The notes beneath the pieces are model-generated. The model made no database searches. It was not told where the DNA came from and saw only the letters and a list, made by a program, of their open reading frames with translations. Position numbers and translations under genes: made by a program. Shown here piece by piece: positions 33,719-42,525 of a stretch of 64,000 nucleotides of DNA (positions are counted from its first letter, which is position 1; each line of letters begins with the position of its first letter). Location: positions 586,663-650,662 of the forward strand of contig JAJPKE010000045.1 in assembly GCA_021323855.1 (NCBI GenBank). The letters are read 5' to 3'. This DNA comes from Chloroflexota bacterium (lineage in GTDB: Bacteria; Chloroflexota; Ktedonobacteria; Ktedonobacterales; JADMIN01).

Positions 33719-35170
33719 ATGTCACGAATCTCTGGATTATCAGGCGCGCCTGGGCCGTGGGACGGCCAGCAACCGGGAGACGCGCCGACCGACCCGTCCC
33801 CGGCAGCGCCAACAGCAGATGCGTCTGACTCTCGAGACTATGACCATATGCCCTTGCCGCTGCCCTACGCGGACCAACCTCATCAACCCAATCAACCGTA
33901 TCGTGGAGATGCGTCACCTGCGCCAGCACCGCCAATGCCACGCAGCGGCTTTCATGACGGAAAGTTCATTTCCCGGCGTATTCCGCCAACTTCGCCAGCC
34001 CCAGCGGCTCTACCAGCCGTTAGCGAGCGCCCGCTGTTTCGTCCCACCGCACCCATCAGTCCGCCAGCGGCCCAACAGCCTGGAATTCCGGGTGGCTATC
34101 GCGGCGGGGGCGATGGTCGCACCTACACCGCCGTCGCAGGCCGGCCACCTACGCCACCCAACGAGCGGCGGCGTTCACACTGGCGCCGCATCTTGGGCAT
34201 CAGTTTGCTGATTGCCACGCTGCTCTTCGTGCTGCTGAGCGGACTGGCGCTGCATCGCTATTCAGACTTCGGCCAGGCCATTTCCAAACAAGGTCCCTTT
34301 ACTACCCAGACGAACTATATGACCGGCAGCGGCAGGATCAACCTGCTGGTGCTGGGGTACGGTGGCGCGGGACATGACGGAGCATATCTGACCGATAGCA
34401 TCATCGTCATGAGCCTGATCCCCGGCGACCACGCGACGACGATGATCTCAGTTCCGCGTGACCTGTGGGTGCAGGTGCCACCGAACTCTGGCAACTATGC
34501 CAAGATCAACGCCGCGTATCAGGATGGCTTTTACAACGGCTACAACGGCATGCCTGCCGGCAGAGACGCGGGCGGCGCAGAGGCGGCGGCGAAGGTGAGT
34601 GATGTGCTGGGCATGCCGATCACCTATTGGCTGACGATGGACTTCGAGGGATTCCGCCAACTGGTAGATGCGCTGGGCGGCGTGGATATCAATGTGCCTA
34701 CCGCCTTCACGGCGCAATATCCCGCCAACGATGACCCCAGCATCAACCCCAACTGGAAGATCATCCATTTCAACGCTGGCATGCAACACATGAACGGTGA
34801 GCAGGCCATCGAGTATGCGCGTGCCCGCTACGTGCTGACTCCGGCGAGCGAGGGCAGTGATTTCGCGCGTTCGGTGCGCCAGCAATTGTTGATCCGCGCG
34901 ATTCTCAGCCGCGCACGTCAACCAAGCGCATGGCCTGGATTGCTCAACGCCACCAATGCCTTGCAGAATGCCATCTACACCAATCTTTCGCTGACCGATC
35001 TGGCCCTCTTCAGCCAGAAGCTCGACTTTACGCATGCGGCGCATATCGGGCTGACCGAGCAAAACGTGCTGGTGGGCGCGCAGTCGAGCGATGGGCAGGA
35101 TATCCTGCTGCCGATCAATGGCGATTGGAACGCCATCCGGCAATATGTGGCGAGCAACCTGAAAAACTAG
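33719..35170 (+). CDS. LytR-CpsA-Psr (LCP) family cell-wall polymer transferase
   Basis: 483 residues. A cytosolic Pro-rich N-tail (1-155) is followed by one membrane helix (about 159-180) and an external LCP domain (about 205-480). LCP features are NLLVLGYGG, SIIVMSLIPGDHATTMISVPRDLWVQVP with the Arg-Asp that binds pyrophosphate, and EYARARYVLTPASEGSDFARSVRQQ. These enzymes move glycan polymers from a lipid carrier to the wall. For a monoderm-like Chloroflexota cell this fits wall assembly. AGAGGAT precedes the ATG. Confidence 0.92.
   Translation: MSRISGLSGAPGPWDGQQPGDAPTDPSPAAPTADASDSRDYDHMPLPLPYADQPHQPNQPYRGDASPAPAPPMPRSGFHDGKFISRRIPPTSPAPAALPAVSERPLFRPTAPISPPAAQQPGIPGGYRGGGDGRTYTAVAGRPPTPPNERRRSHWRRILGISLLIATLLFVLLSGLALHRYSDFGQAISKQGPFTTQTNYMTGSGRINLLVLGYGGAGHDGAYLTDSIIVMSLIPGDHATTMISVPRDLWVQVPPNSGNYAKINAAYQDGFYNGYNGMPAGRDAGGAEAAAKVSDVLGMPITYWLTMDFEGFRQLVDALGGVDINVPTAFTAQYPANDDPSINPNWKIIHFNAGMQHMNGEQAIEYARARYVLTPASEGSDFARSVRQQLLIRAILSRARQPSAWPGLLNATNALQNAIYTNLSLTDLALFSQKLDFTHAAHIGLTEQNVLVGAQSSDGQDILLPINGDWNAIRQYVASNLKN
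33875..33901. repeat. 9-bp tandem repeat (three degenerate copies)
   Basis: CAACCTCAT, CAACCCAAT, CAACCGTAT in a row, giving HQPNQP in the Pro-rich tail of the LCP protein. Confidence 0.7.
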
Positions 35171-35313
35171 CTTGAGGCAACCTGAAAGGATTGCCCATTC
35201 CCCCAAGAGGAATGCCGTGTGCGTCCCTGCACCGAGGCAACGGCCTTGTGCCATCAGCCCCCATGCCAGCGGCATTCCATACACCCCTATCTACCGGAAT
35301 CCGGGACCTTTCT

Positions 35314-35532
35314 TCATCTCCAATACTGATGCCCTTCACTCGCAACAAGGCGGAAAAATCGGGATACGAACTCAGCTAATGAGTGCCCATGCGCCATTTC
35401 AATTCTGGCGATTTCGCCTTGTGTCAAGCCGTAATCGCTCAGTGTATCAGCGGGATCGCCCAATAGCCGCGCTTGAAACGATTGATCGGTGAGGGCACGC
35501 ATAATTGCCTGCTCCCATTCATCTCTTACCAT
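35314..35532 (-). CDS. Os1348-like NHLP-clan small protein
   Basis: 72 residues beginning MVRDEWEQAIMRALTD. The pattern W-(5-7)-[LI]-x-[RK]-A-L-x-D-x-x-F-x-x-x-L-L-x-D-P, seen here as ALTDQSFQARLLGDPADTL, then GLTQGEIARI, is that of the NHLP (nitrile-hydratase leader) clan, whose Os1348 members are precursor-like peptides in ribosomally made peptide clusters. No modifying enzyme or double-glycine cleavage site is visible. The start follows GGAGAAAG. It is second in a small unit after the single-span peptide gene and downstream of the BTAD regulator. The NHLP call rests on pattern memory only. Confidence 0.6.
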   Translation of the reverse strand: MVRDEWEQAIMRALTDQSFQARLLGDPADTLSDYGLTQGEIARIEMAHGHSLAEFVSRFFRLVASEGHQYWR

Positions 35533-35586
35533 ACCAATCTTTCTCCGGCGTTCCTTCACTCAACCTGCACGCAACAGGGGCATCCG

Positions 35587-35802
35587 TTACGGAACCCCCG
35601 GTCCGCCAGTTCCGATATTCGGTGTAATTCCTTGATCGGCAACCAGAGAGACGAGCATGTTGCCGCTAAGATGCGGCGCGGTATGTGGAGCAATCGGAGT
35701 GATCTGTAGGTGCGCGACCAGTATCCCCCAGCACAAGGCGAGTGTCAGTATCGCGAACGCTATCAGATGCCACAGCTTATGCTGGTGCGCCCAGTACCTC
35801 AT
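35587..35802 (-). CDS. Small single-span peptide of unknown function
   Basis: 71 residues beginning MRYWAHQHKLWHLIAFAILTL. One hydrophobic segment (about 12-32) is followed by an outward 40-residue tail with Pro, His, Gly and a Gly/Pro-rich end (GITPNIGTGGPGVP). The strong ribosome site GGGAGGGG stands 6 bases before the ATG at 35802, better than that of the longer frame. It is directly downstream of the 11-bp-period direct repeats (35906-35924) and of the BTAD regulator gene. The layout suits an exported signal peptide or a peptide-maturation substrate, but no family is recognised. Confidence 0.6.
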   Translation of the reverse strand: MRYWAHQHKLWHLIAFAILTLALCWGILVAHLQITPIAPHTAPHLSGNMLVSLVADQGITPNIGTGGPGVP

Positions 35803-35889
35803 GTAAAACCCCTCCCTATCATGCCTTTGGCCTGCCACGCGAACGATCTTGAACAATGGATTGCGCCAGGCATGTGACTTACGAGGAAC

Positions 35890-35924
35890 ATGGTACTGAA
35901 CAGCCCTTTTACAACTCTTTTACA
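35890..35924 (-). promoter_or_regulatory. SARP/BTAD-type direct repeats with -10 box
   Basis: On the - strand TGTAAAAG occurs twice exactly 11 bases apart (complement of 35917-35924 and 35906-35913), followed after 10 bases by TACCAT (complement of 35890-35895), a possible -10. The position of a -35 (AGAGTT) is not consensus, as is usual where an activator's repeats overlap the -35. This is the architecture of SARP-activated promoters. Transcription would enter the 71-residue peptide gene. The remainder of the 322-bp gap 35803-36124 shows no gene I accept. Confidence 0.5.
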
Positions 35925-36124
35925 GCGCAGGGCAAAACGACACGAAAATGCGCAGTGTTTTGTGTCATGTCCCGCTGTGGGGATTGTTGCGAGGAAAACA
36001 CTGCCAACGATGAGGAAGATGAGAAAATAAAGTGCCTGGCTGATGGAGAATCATGAGAAGGCTTCCTTGTCTCTGACTGGTTACGATGACATCTCATCGC
36101 TACCATCGCACCGAACAGCCAGCC

Positions 36125-39100
36125 CTAGCGGCGTGTCGCAGCAAATGCCTGAACACCGCGACTCATCTTTTCGGTAATTTCCTGGCAAAGCGCCAGTGTC
36201 TCTGGGCTGGGGGGAATGTGGAGTTCGTTGGCAAGCACGGAGACGCAATGGTTGTATTGCCTGATCGCCTCTGCATAATTTCCCCGCGAGAGGAAATAGC
36301 GCATGAGTCCACGATGGGCCGTTTCCCGATATGGCTCGATTTCGAGTATCTGCTGATAGCTCTGTGCCGCAACGTCAAAATGTGATTGAAAGGCTTCCAA
36401 TTCGGCCAGTAGCTCCAGGCAGGCGAGATATCGGTCTTGAAGCTGGCTTCGCCGTGGCCTGGCCCAGTCCGCTTGATACCCCTCTAGATATGGCCCTCTC
36501 CAATACGTGCGCGCCTTGCGCAACGTATCGAGCGCTTGAGAAATCCGATTATCTCTGGCCAATGCTTCGCCTTCGTCCACTAACTGCTCGAAAGCATGCG
36601 CTTCTACCTGATAATCCAGCGTGAGGTGCCAGCAATCGTTGCGCTTCACAAGGCATGGCTGGCCGAGCGTTTCTTTCAGATAATAGCGAGCCAAGCCAAA
36701 GATTTTATCGGCTTCCTGATCGGTTTTCTCGCCCCAAAGCGCATTGAGGATGGTGTTCTTATGAACCGGCGCCCGTTGATCCGCCAGAAAGAGCAGTAGA
36801 TCGCAGGCCGCCCTGTATCGCCAGCGCGTAATACGTTCCGTCCCTACCAGAATCTGCGCGCTACCAAGCAAGAAAATACTGACAGCCTTTGGCGAATTTT
36901 CTGCTGCTGCGCGATCACCCATAAGCGATGGTACTGCCTCAGTTGCCTCAGTTGTACTGGTTGCAGCGGATGCCTCGGTTTCGAGTTGTGAGAGCAGCGC
37001 GTCAGCCAGTGGATACAGATGCTGTTTGAGATGCCGCAGCAGAGGCCATAGGTGAGGGAAGTGCTTTATCTCTAATAGGAGCGCCGGCGCTTCCTCAACA
37101 TGGTCCGCTCGTTCCATAGCCTCGCTGAGCAACTCCACCGCAGCCTTCTCGTTGCCTTGAGCAAGACGGAGGGCGGCAAGAAATATCTGCACACGGACAA
37201 TTTCTGCTACAGCGCATTGCTCCTCGCTCGCTGCCAGCGCCTTTGAAAGAGCATTCTCTGCCTCAGCGAACTGCCCCAGGAGCAGATGCGCAAGCCCCTG
37301 CGCTGAAATGAGCATGCGCCACTCGGCGCTTATATCCGCATACATATGAGAAGCAAGCGCGGAATTGATCACTTCCAATGCTTCTGTCGCGCGACCTGCA
37401 AGCGCAAGCGCAACTCCGAACGCCGCATACGTACAGCCACGCAGGTAGCGGTCATCCATGTCTTCAAGCGCAAGACGCGCCTGTTCATATACCTCACAAG
37501 CGCGAGCATATTGCTTCGTACTGAGTTCGACATCTCCCAGATTCGTCAGCGCATAGATATAGCCAAGTGTATAGCCCGCCAGCTCGGCCTGGGAACCAGC
37601 GGCTTCCAGATCGCCACGAGCTTCTCGTGAGCGTCCCAGGCATTGTTTCGCAGTCGCCAGATTGATGCGGCTATTGATGGCATCAATTTCATCGTTGGCT
37701 TCCTGCGCAGTGTGGAGCGCCAATGACGCCAGACCCTCTGCCTGCCGGTAACGGCCCTGCGCCAGCGCCAGGCTGGATCGCATATAGTTGAGGCGAGCCA
37801 ACGCCCACAGATTATGTTGGCGCGAGGCACGTTCTTCAATTGAAGCGAGATAGGTATCTGCTGCTTCTGGACCAGATAAGACTTTCGTTGCCGCAGCCAG
37901 AATAAATCCGGCCTGAATATGAATCTCATCGGCATCTGGGGGTGCAATACATCCTGCTGTCTGAGCATCACGAAGAGCGGAGAGATAATCTCCTTGCGAG
38001 TACAGCACTGATGCTCGTGCGACCAGCGCGCGAGGCAGAAGATCTTCCTGATGAGCATGATGAGACGGCTGTGAAAGCACCGCGCAAACACGCTCGATTT
38101 CCCGCCTGGCATCCTCCATATTTCCCGCCTGACGATATAAATCCGCCAGAAGAATTTGCAGTTGTGGATGATTTTCACGCACGAGTTCGGGAAGGAGATC
38201 AAGCCAACGGGTGAGCGTTGCACCGCAGCCTGCGCGCAACAAGATGCCTTGCCGGGACTCGATAAGCGCCACAGCACGCTCGAAACATGTGGCTTCGATA
38301 TAGTGCCGGATGGCTTCTTCGTCATCTCCGAGCGCCTCAAATGCGAGACCGGCGCGCTCACTCAACGTCGCTTTATATCCATGCCCATTGGGAGCAGCTT
38401 CCAGCCGCGCAAGCAGTGCCTGGCGTAGCAATGGGTGAATGCGGTAGACGGGTTCATCTGGACGCCTGCCCATGCGGGTAACAAATCCGGTTCGGCGTTC
38501 GAGCGCAACCAGCATCTCACGAGCATCCGTGCGTTCGAGGAACGTATTGCACAAAGGAACGGTGAGATACTCGCATACGGCCACGTCAGTGGCAAAATCG
38601 CGTAGCGTTGGATGTAGTGCGTCAATCACCTCGCCTGCCAAATAGTCAAAGACCTCTTGATGATCTATTTCGCCTCGCCAACCGCCTGAAAGCGAGGGGG
38701 GCAGCAGGGCATCTGTTGCCAGCAGTACCCCAGTCACCCAACCGTTGCAAAGGGAGCGCAGCGAATCAATCACTTCTGGCTGTGCTGGCACATCCACGAG
38801 TTGTAGCAATCCTTGAAACTCTTCCTCCGTCAAACGCAGATCGTCTATGCCGATTCCTTCGAGCCGGTGTGCAGCCACGAGCGGTGAGAGGCGCAGGTGC
38901 GGAGGCTCCCGCGCTTCGAGGACGATGCGTAAGCAATCCGTTGAGCGGCCCAGCAGTGTATCTAAAACTAGCGCCGTGGGCGACTTTGCTTTGATTTCCG
39001 AGACGCCGGTCAATATCAGCGTCAATGGCTTGATGACATTCTGTTGGATGTTCCTGCCAAGCACCATTGCTGCTCGCTGGATATCTTGCGGTGAAAGGGC

Positions 39101-39520
39101 GCCCGCCGGACTTTGTTTGAGGAGTGTGAGGACATCCCACTGGGTACGGAGAAGATGCAGGCGTAATGCGCGGACAATGCCCCGTATCAGCAACACGGGA
39201 TCGTTGTCAGTCGCGTCAAGGTGATACCAGGCGACAGGACGTTTTGTATGCAATGCCCATTGAGCAAGCGCTGTACTCTTGCCGTATCCAGCAGGGGCGC
39301 TCACCAATAAGACATCGCCGGAGCTGCGGTTACGCCCCAAGACCTGCTCAATCTGTGCAATGAGGCGTTCACGAGGCAGGAGTCGCTCAGCCAGACGTGG
39401 CGGTTCAAACTTCCACGGGCGCGACGCAAGGGATATGCGAGTGCGGCGCCTCTTTGTCTTTGCAGCCCTCGCCTGCGCTGTCGGTGTTGTTGGTGTTGTC
39501 GGTGCTGTTATACTAGCCAT
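36125..39520 (-). CDS. STAND ATPase / BTAD transcriptional regulator
   Basis: 1131 residues. Domains in order: Lys/Arg-rich N-tail, STAND P-loop ATPase with Walker A APAGYGKS (75-82) and the Walker-B-like TLILTG region, MalT-like helical region, long TPR-type repeats (about 400-840), winged helix (about 870-960, GSAQILVGTERITRWRYRAACDLLLFLADQRAPV) and a C-terminal BTAD domain (about 965-1115, RSQLQDRYLACLELLAELEAF). Such regulators use ATP and a bound signal to oligomerise and activate transcription, with DNA contact through the OmpR-type winged helix. Here the DNA-binding part is C-terminal, after the ATPase. The start at 39520 (MASITAP) follows GAGGAT. The 11-bp repeats after its stop are a candidate target. 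Confidence 0.85.
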   Translation of the reverse strand: MASITAPTTPTTPTAQARAAKTKRRRTRISLASRPWKFEPPRLAERLLPRERLIAQIEQVLGRNRSSGDVLLVSAPAGYGKSTALAQWALHTKRPVAWYHLDATDNDPVLLIRGIVRALRLHLLRTQWDVLTLLKQSPAGALSPQDIQRAAMVLGRNIQQNVIKPLTLILTGVSEIKAKSPTALVLDTLLGRSTDCLRIVLEAREPPHLRLSPLVAAHRLEGIGIDDLRLTEEEFQGLLQLVDVPAQPEVIDSLRSLCNGWVTGVLLATDALLPPSLSGGWRGEIDHQEVFDYLAGEVIDALHPTLRDFATDVAVCEYLTVPLCNTFLERTDAREMLVALERRTGFVTRMGRRPDEPVYRIHPLLRQALLARLEAAPNGHGYKATLSERAGLAFEALGDDEEAIRHYIEATCFERAVALIESRQGILLRAGCGATLTRWLDLLPELVRENHPQLQILLADLYRQAGNMEDARREIERVCAVLSQPSHHAHQEDLLPRALVARASVLYSQGDYLSALRDAQTAGCIAPPDADEIHIQAGFILAAATKVLSGPEAADTYLASIEERASRQHNLWALARLNYMRSSLALAQGRYRQAEGLASLALHTAQEANDEIDAINSRINLATAKQCLGRSREARGDLEAAGSQAELAGYTLGYIYALTNLGDVELSTKQYARACEVYEQARLALEDMDDRYLRGCTYAAFGVALALAGRATEALEVINSALASHMYADISAEWRMLISAQGLAHLLLGQFAEAENALSKALAASEEQCAVAEIVRVQIFLAALRLAQGNEKAAVELLSEAMERADHVEEAPALLLEIKHFPHLWPLLRHLKQHLYPLADALLSQLETEASAATSTTEATEAVPSLMGDRAAAENSPKAVSIFLLGSAQILVGTERITRWRYRAACDLLLFLADQRAPVHKNTILNALWGEKTDQEADKIFGLARYYLKETLGQPCLVKRNDCWHLTLDYQVEAHAFEQLVDEGEALARDNRISQALDTLRKARTYWRGPYLEGYQADWARPRRSQLQDRYLACLELLAELEAFQSHFDVAAQSYQQILEIEPYRETAHRGLMRYFLSRGNYAEAIRQYNHCVSVLANELHIPPSPETLALCQEITEKMSRGVQAFAATRR
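36936..36953. repeat. 9-bp tandem repeat (perfect pair)
   Basis: GCCTCAGTT twice, encoding TEATEA in the linker between the TPR region and the winged helix of the BTAD regulator. Confidence 0.85.
39483..39509. repeat. 9-bp tandem repeat (three copies)
   Basis: GGTGTTGTT, GGTGTTGTC, GGTGCTGTT at the start of the BTAD regulator gene, encoding the Thr-Pro repeat of its N-tail. Confidence 0.85.
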
Positions 39521-39745
39521 GCCCCGTATCCTCGTTCCTGACGCACACATCACCACCACACAGACGGCATACGAGCAATCTGCTACACTGATTCACTGAT
39601 ACGCTGTAGAAACCGGCGGGCAGCAAGAAGTCGCCCGAAAACGGGCCTGGAGTTCAAGAACAGATTGTATTACATTATGGTAGCTCGCGCAATTCTTCAC
39701 GATTCCTCTCCCATTCGTGTCCCACTCGTGTATCACGACCGCCAT

Positions 39746-39775
39746 TTGTCGCACCTCCATGCTCCGTGGTATAAT
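39746..39775 (+). promoter_or_regulatory. Promoter of nadBCA
   Basis: TTGTCG (39746-39751), 18-base spacer, TATAAT (39770-39775). The start of transcription would be near 39782, leaving about 90 bases to the nadB ATG. The rest of the 353-bp gap 39521-39873 shows no gene. Confidence 0.65.
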
Positions 39776-39790
39776 CCCTGTCACAGATAG

Positions 39791-39818
39791 TTAGTGTATG
39801 TTGTACACTCAACACTAA
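39791..39818 (+). promoter_or_regulatory. Nested palindrome, candidate operator of nadBCA
   Basis: TTAGTGT (39791-39797) and ACACTAA (39812-39818) pair, and inside it AGTGTA (39793-39798) pairs with TACACT (39804-39809). It lies just after the presumed transcription start, where a repressor would block RNA polymerase. NrtR is the natural candidate since a homologue is encoded at 26401-27156, but the binding motif was not verified. Confidence 0.5.
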
Positions 39819-39873
39819 GTCAGAAAGACGGGCCACGGCTGATTCGGCGGCTCATTGCTGAGAGGAACCGATC

Positions 39874-41625
39874 ATGACGGAGCAGTCATCTCTCCATCCG
39901 CCGCGCGCATGGAACGAGTGGAACGATCAGCGGCGCGGTGATGATGCGATATCCTGCGATGTCGCCATCGTCGGCGGCGGCATCGCCGGTCTGTCGGTTG
40001 CGCTGAATCTGCCCTCCGATCTCCATATCGTTCTGATAACCAAGCACGCGCTCGGTGAGAGTAATACTCGTTATGCGCAGGGTGGGCTGGCCGCGCCGGT
40101 GGGACTGGATGACGACCCGGAATTGCATCTGCGCGATACGCTGGCTGCCGGCGCAGGGCTGGTGGACGAGACAGCGACTCGTGTGCTGGTGACGGAGGCT
40201 CGCGAGGCAGTGGCATGGCTCATCGAAGCCGGTACGCAATTTGACCAACGCGAAGCGGCGCAAGGTGACAAGCTTGATGCAGTGGCAAATCCGCTGACCG
40301 ATCTTGCTTCGCGCTATGATCTGGCGCGTGAGGCAGCGCACAGCCGCCGCCGGGTGTTGCATGCGCATGGCGACGCCACCGGCGCAGAGATCGAGCGCGC
40401 GCTGGTGCAGGCCATCCGCGAGCGCCCGCTGACACGCATCCTCGAAAACAGCTTCGCGCTTGACCTGCTTACCGATGAGCATGGGTGCTCTGGCGTCGAG
40501 TTGCTACAGAACGGTAAGCGGTTCTCAGTGCTGGCCCGCACCGCTGTCGTGCTGGCGAACGGCGGCGCGGGGCGACTCTGGCGGCGTACATCCAATCCAG
40601 CAGGCGCAACGGCAGACGGCCTGGCGCTGGCGTGGCGTGCGGGCGCGGCGCTGGCTGACCTGGAATTCATGCAGTTCCATCCGACTGTGCTGATGCCGCC
40701 GGGCGCGCCTGATGAGCCGTTCCTGATAACTGAGGCGGTGCGCGGCGAGGGCGCGTATCTGCGCAATGCCGCAGGCGAACGCTTCATGCCGCGTTATCAT
40801 CCCGATGCCGAACTGGCGCCGCGCGATGTCGTGGCGCGGGCGATCTTGAGCGAACTGCTGGCGGAGGGTGTGCCCAGCGCTTTCCTCGATCTGCGGCATC
40901 TGCCGGAGGCAGAGGTCTATCAACGCTTCCCGACGATTGCCGCCGTCTGCCGCCGCTATGGGCTGGACCTTGCGCACGATCTCATTCCCGTTGCACCAGC
41001 CGCGCACTATTTTATGGGCGGTGTCGCTGTGGATACCTGGGCGCGCACCACCCTGCTGGGACTCTACGCGGTTGGAGAGGTTTCCTGCACAGGCGTCCAC
41101 GGGGCGAACCGGCTCGCCAGCAATTCGCTGCTGGAAGGACTGGTCTTTGGGCGGCGCGCGGCGCAGGCCATCGCGGGCAGCATAGGAGATGGTGCGCAAT
41201 CAGCAGATTGGCCACGAACGCCTTCCCTGCCCGGTGATACGGTAGATCTGGCAGATATCGACATGCCGGTTGTTGATCTGGACGCGCCGCTGGCGAGCGG
41301 AATCCGCGAGGTGTTGCAGGATGTGATGTGGGAGCGTGTGTCGTTGCGGCGGAATGCGACTGGACTGCTGGCGGCGCAGGCGACGCTGCGTCAACTGGCG
41401 CAAGCGGGCGCGGTGGACCCGGAAACCGCCAACATGCTTTTTGCGGCGCAGGCGATCACCGCCTGTGCGCTGGCACGCGCCGAGAGCCGTGGCGCGCACT
41501 CTCGTGCAGACTATCCCGCGCCCGACCCCGCCCACGAGGGCAGGCATACGCTGGCATTGCCACAGCCGTCACTCAACACGCAGCCAGTTCCCGAAGGGCA
41601 GGCGCAGTATGCTCAAGTTGGATGA
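39874..41625 (+). CDS. nadB: L-aspartate oxidase
   Basis: 583-residue flavoprotein that oxidises aspartate to iminoaspartate, the first step of de novo NAD synthesis. FAD-binding VAIVGGGIAGLSVALNL near residue 33 and the succinate-dehydrogenase-like substrate segment SNTRYAQGGLAAPV are present. RRVLHAHGDATG and FMQFHPTVLMPPG, typical of NadB, follow, then HYFMGGVAVDTWART and NRLASNSLLEGLVFG. It acts with NadA, whose gene follows. Its end overlaps the nadC start by 17 bp. A 23-residue N-tail precedes the FAD fold. Confidence 0.95.
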   Translation: MTEQSSLHPPRAWNEWNDQRRGDDAISCDVAIVGGGIAGLSVALNLPSDLHIVLITKHALGESNTRYAQGGLAAPVGLDDDPELHLRDTLAAGAGLVDETATRVLVTEAREAVAWLIEAGTQFDQREAAQGDKLDAVANPLTDLASRYDLAREAAHSRRRVLHAHGDATGAEIERALVQAIRERPLTRILENSFALDLLTDEHGCSGVELLQNGKRFSVLARTAVVLANGGAGRLWRRTSNPAGATADGLALAWRAGAALADLEFMQFHPTVLMPPGAPDEPFLITEAVRGEGAYLRNAAGERFMPRYHPDAELAPRDVVARAILSELLAEGVPSAFLDLRHLPEAEVYQRFPTIAAVCRRYGLDLAHDLIPVAPAAHYFMGGVAVDTWARTTLLGLYAVGEVSCTGVHGANRLASNSLLEGLVFGRRAAQAIAGSIGDGAQSADWPRTPSLPGDTVDLADIDMPVVDLDAPLASGIREVLQDVMWERVSLRRNATGLLAAQATLRQLAQAGAVDPETANMLFAAQAITACALARAESRGAHSRADYPAPDPAHEGRHTLALPQPSLNTQPVPEGQAQYAQVG

Positions 41626-42514
41626 AAAAAATAGATGGACGCCCGGTTTTGACCCGATCTTTGATCGAGAACTGGTGCGTCGCGCGCTAGTGGAAGACGT
41701 TGGCCGGGGCGATGTCACCACTGAGGCGACGATTCCCGCAGGCACTCGCAGCAAGGCGCGCATCGTCACGCGCGAGGCCGGTATCATCGCTGGGTTGCCA
41801 ATGGCTGCCCTTACTTTTCGGTCTCTCGATACAATGATGATGTTTGAGGCGCTGGTAGCCGATGGCGCGCAAGTTGCCGCAGGTACGACACTAGCGCGCC
41901 TTCAGGGCGAGACCCGCGCGCTGCTGACCGCCGAACGCACGGCGCTGAACTTCCTGGGACGACTCTCCGGCATCGCCAGCCTCTCCGCGCGCTGCGTGGC
42001 GGCGGTGGCTGGCACACAGGCGGTGGTGGTGGATACACGCAAGACCACGCCAGGGCTGCGGACGCTGGAGAAATACGCAGTACGCATGGGCGGCGCGCGT
42101 AACCATCGCGCCGGGCTGGATGACGGCATTCTCATCAAAGACAACCATATTGCGGCCTCCGGTGGCGTGCGCGCAGCCGTCGAACGGGCACGCGATCATA
42201 CCTCGCATCTGCTGCGCATCGAGGTGGAATGTGATACCGCCGAACAGGTGCGCGAGGCAGTTGCAGCAGGCGCCGACGTGATTCTGCTGGATAACATGTC
42301 GCACGACCAACTACGCGCGAACGTCGCCTGGATACGCGAACATGCGCCGCGCATCGTGATTGAGGCGTCCGGCAACATTGGCGCCGATCCCGGACGGCTG
42401 GCCGCCGTGGCTGCGACCGGCGTTGACCTGATCTCACTGGGCGCGCTGACCCACTCCGCACCCAACTTCGATGTCTCGCTTGAGTTTGAGCCAGCAACCG
42501 GCGCGTCCCGATAA
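41609..42514 (+). CDS. nadC: Quinolinate phosphoribosyltransferase
   Basis: 301 residues; makes nicotinate mononucleotide from quinolinate and PRPP with loss of CO2. Motifs: ALVEDVGRGDVTTEA at the N-terminus, the ERTALNFLGRLSGIAS segment, DTRKTTPGLRTLEKYAVRMGG with the catalytic and PRPP-contacting residues, HRAGLDDGILIKDNHIAASGG, and IEASGNIGADP near the end. The ATG at 41609 lies inside the end of nadB, so the two are coupled. nadA starts 11 bp after its stop. Confidence 0.95.
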   Translation: MLKLDEKNRWTPGFDPIFDRELVRRALVEDVGRGDVTTEATIPAGTRSKARIVTREAGIIAGLPMAALTFRSLDTMMMFEALVADGAQVAAGTTLARLQGETRALLTAERTALNFLGRLSGIASLSARCVAAVAGTQAVVVDTRKTTPGLRTLEKYAVRMGGARNHRAGLDDGILIKDNHIAASGGVRAAVERARDHTSHLLRIEVECDTAEQVREAVAAGADVILLDNMSHDQLRANVAWIREHAPRIVIEASGNIGADPGRLAAVAATGVDLISLGALTHSAPNFDVSLEFEPATGASR

Positions 42515-42525
42515 GGAGCAATTTC

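Noticed and set aside
35314..35802. Complete lanthipeptide or lasso-peptide cluster
   Set aside because: No LanM, YcaO, radical-SAM, protease or ABC transporter gene is linked; only the small genes and the regulator are visible.
35856..36106. Small frames on both strands between the peptide gene and the BTAD gene
   Set aside because: No ribosome sites; they overlap the direct repeats and promoter-like sequence. The Cys-rich + strand frame is Glu/Asp-rich by chance.
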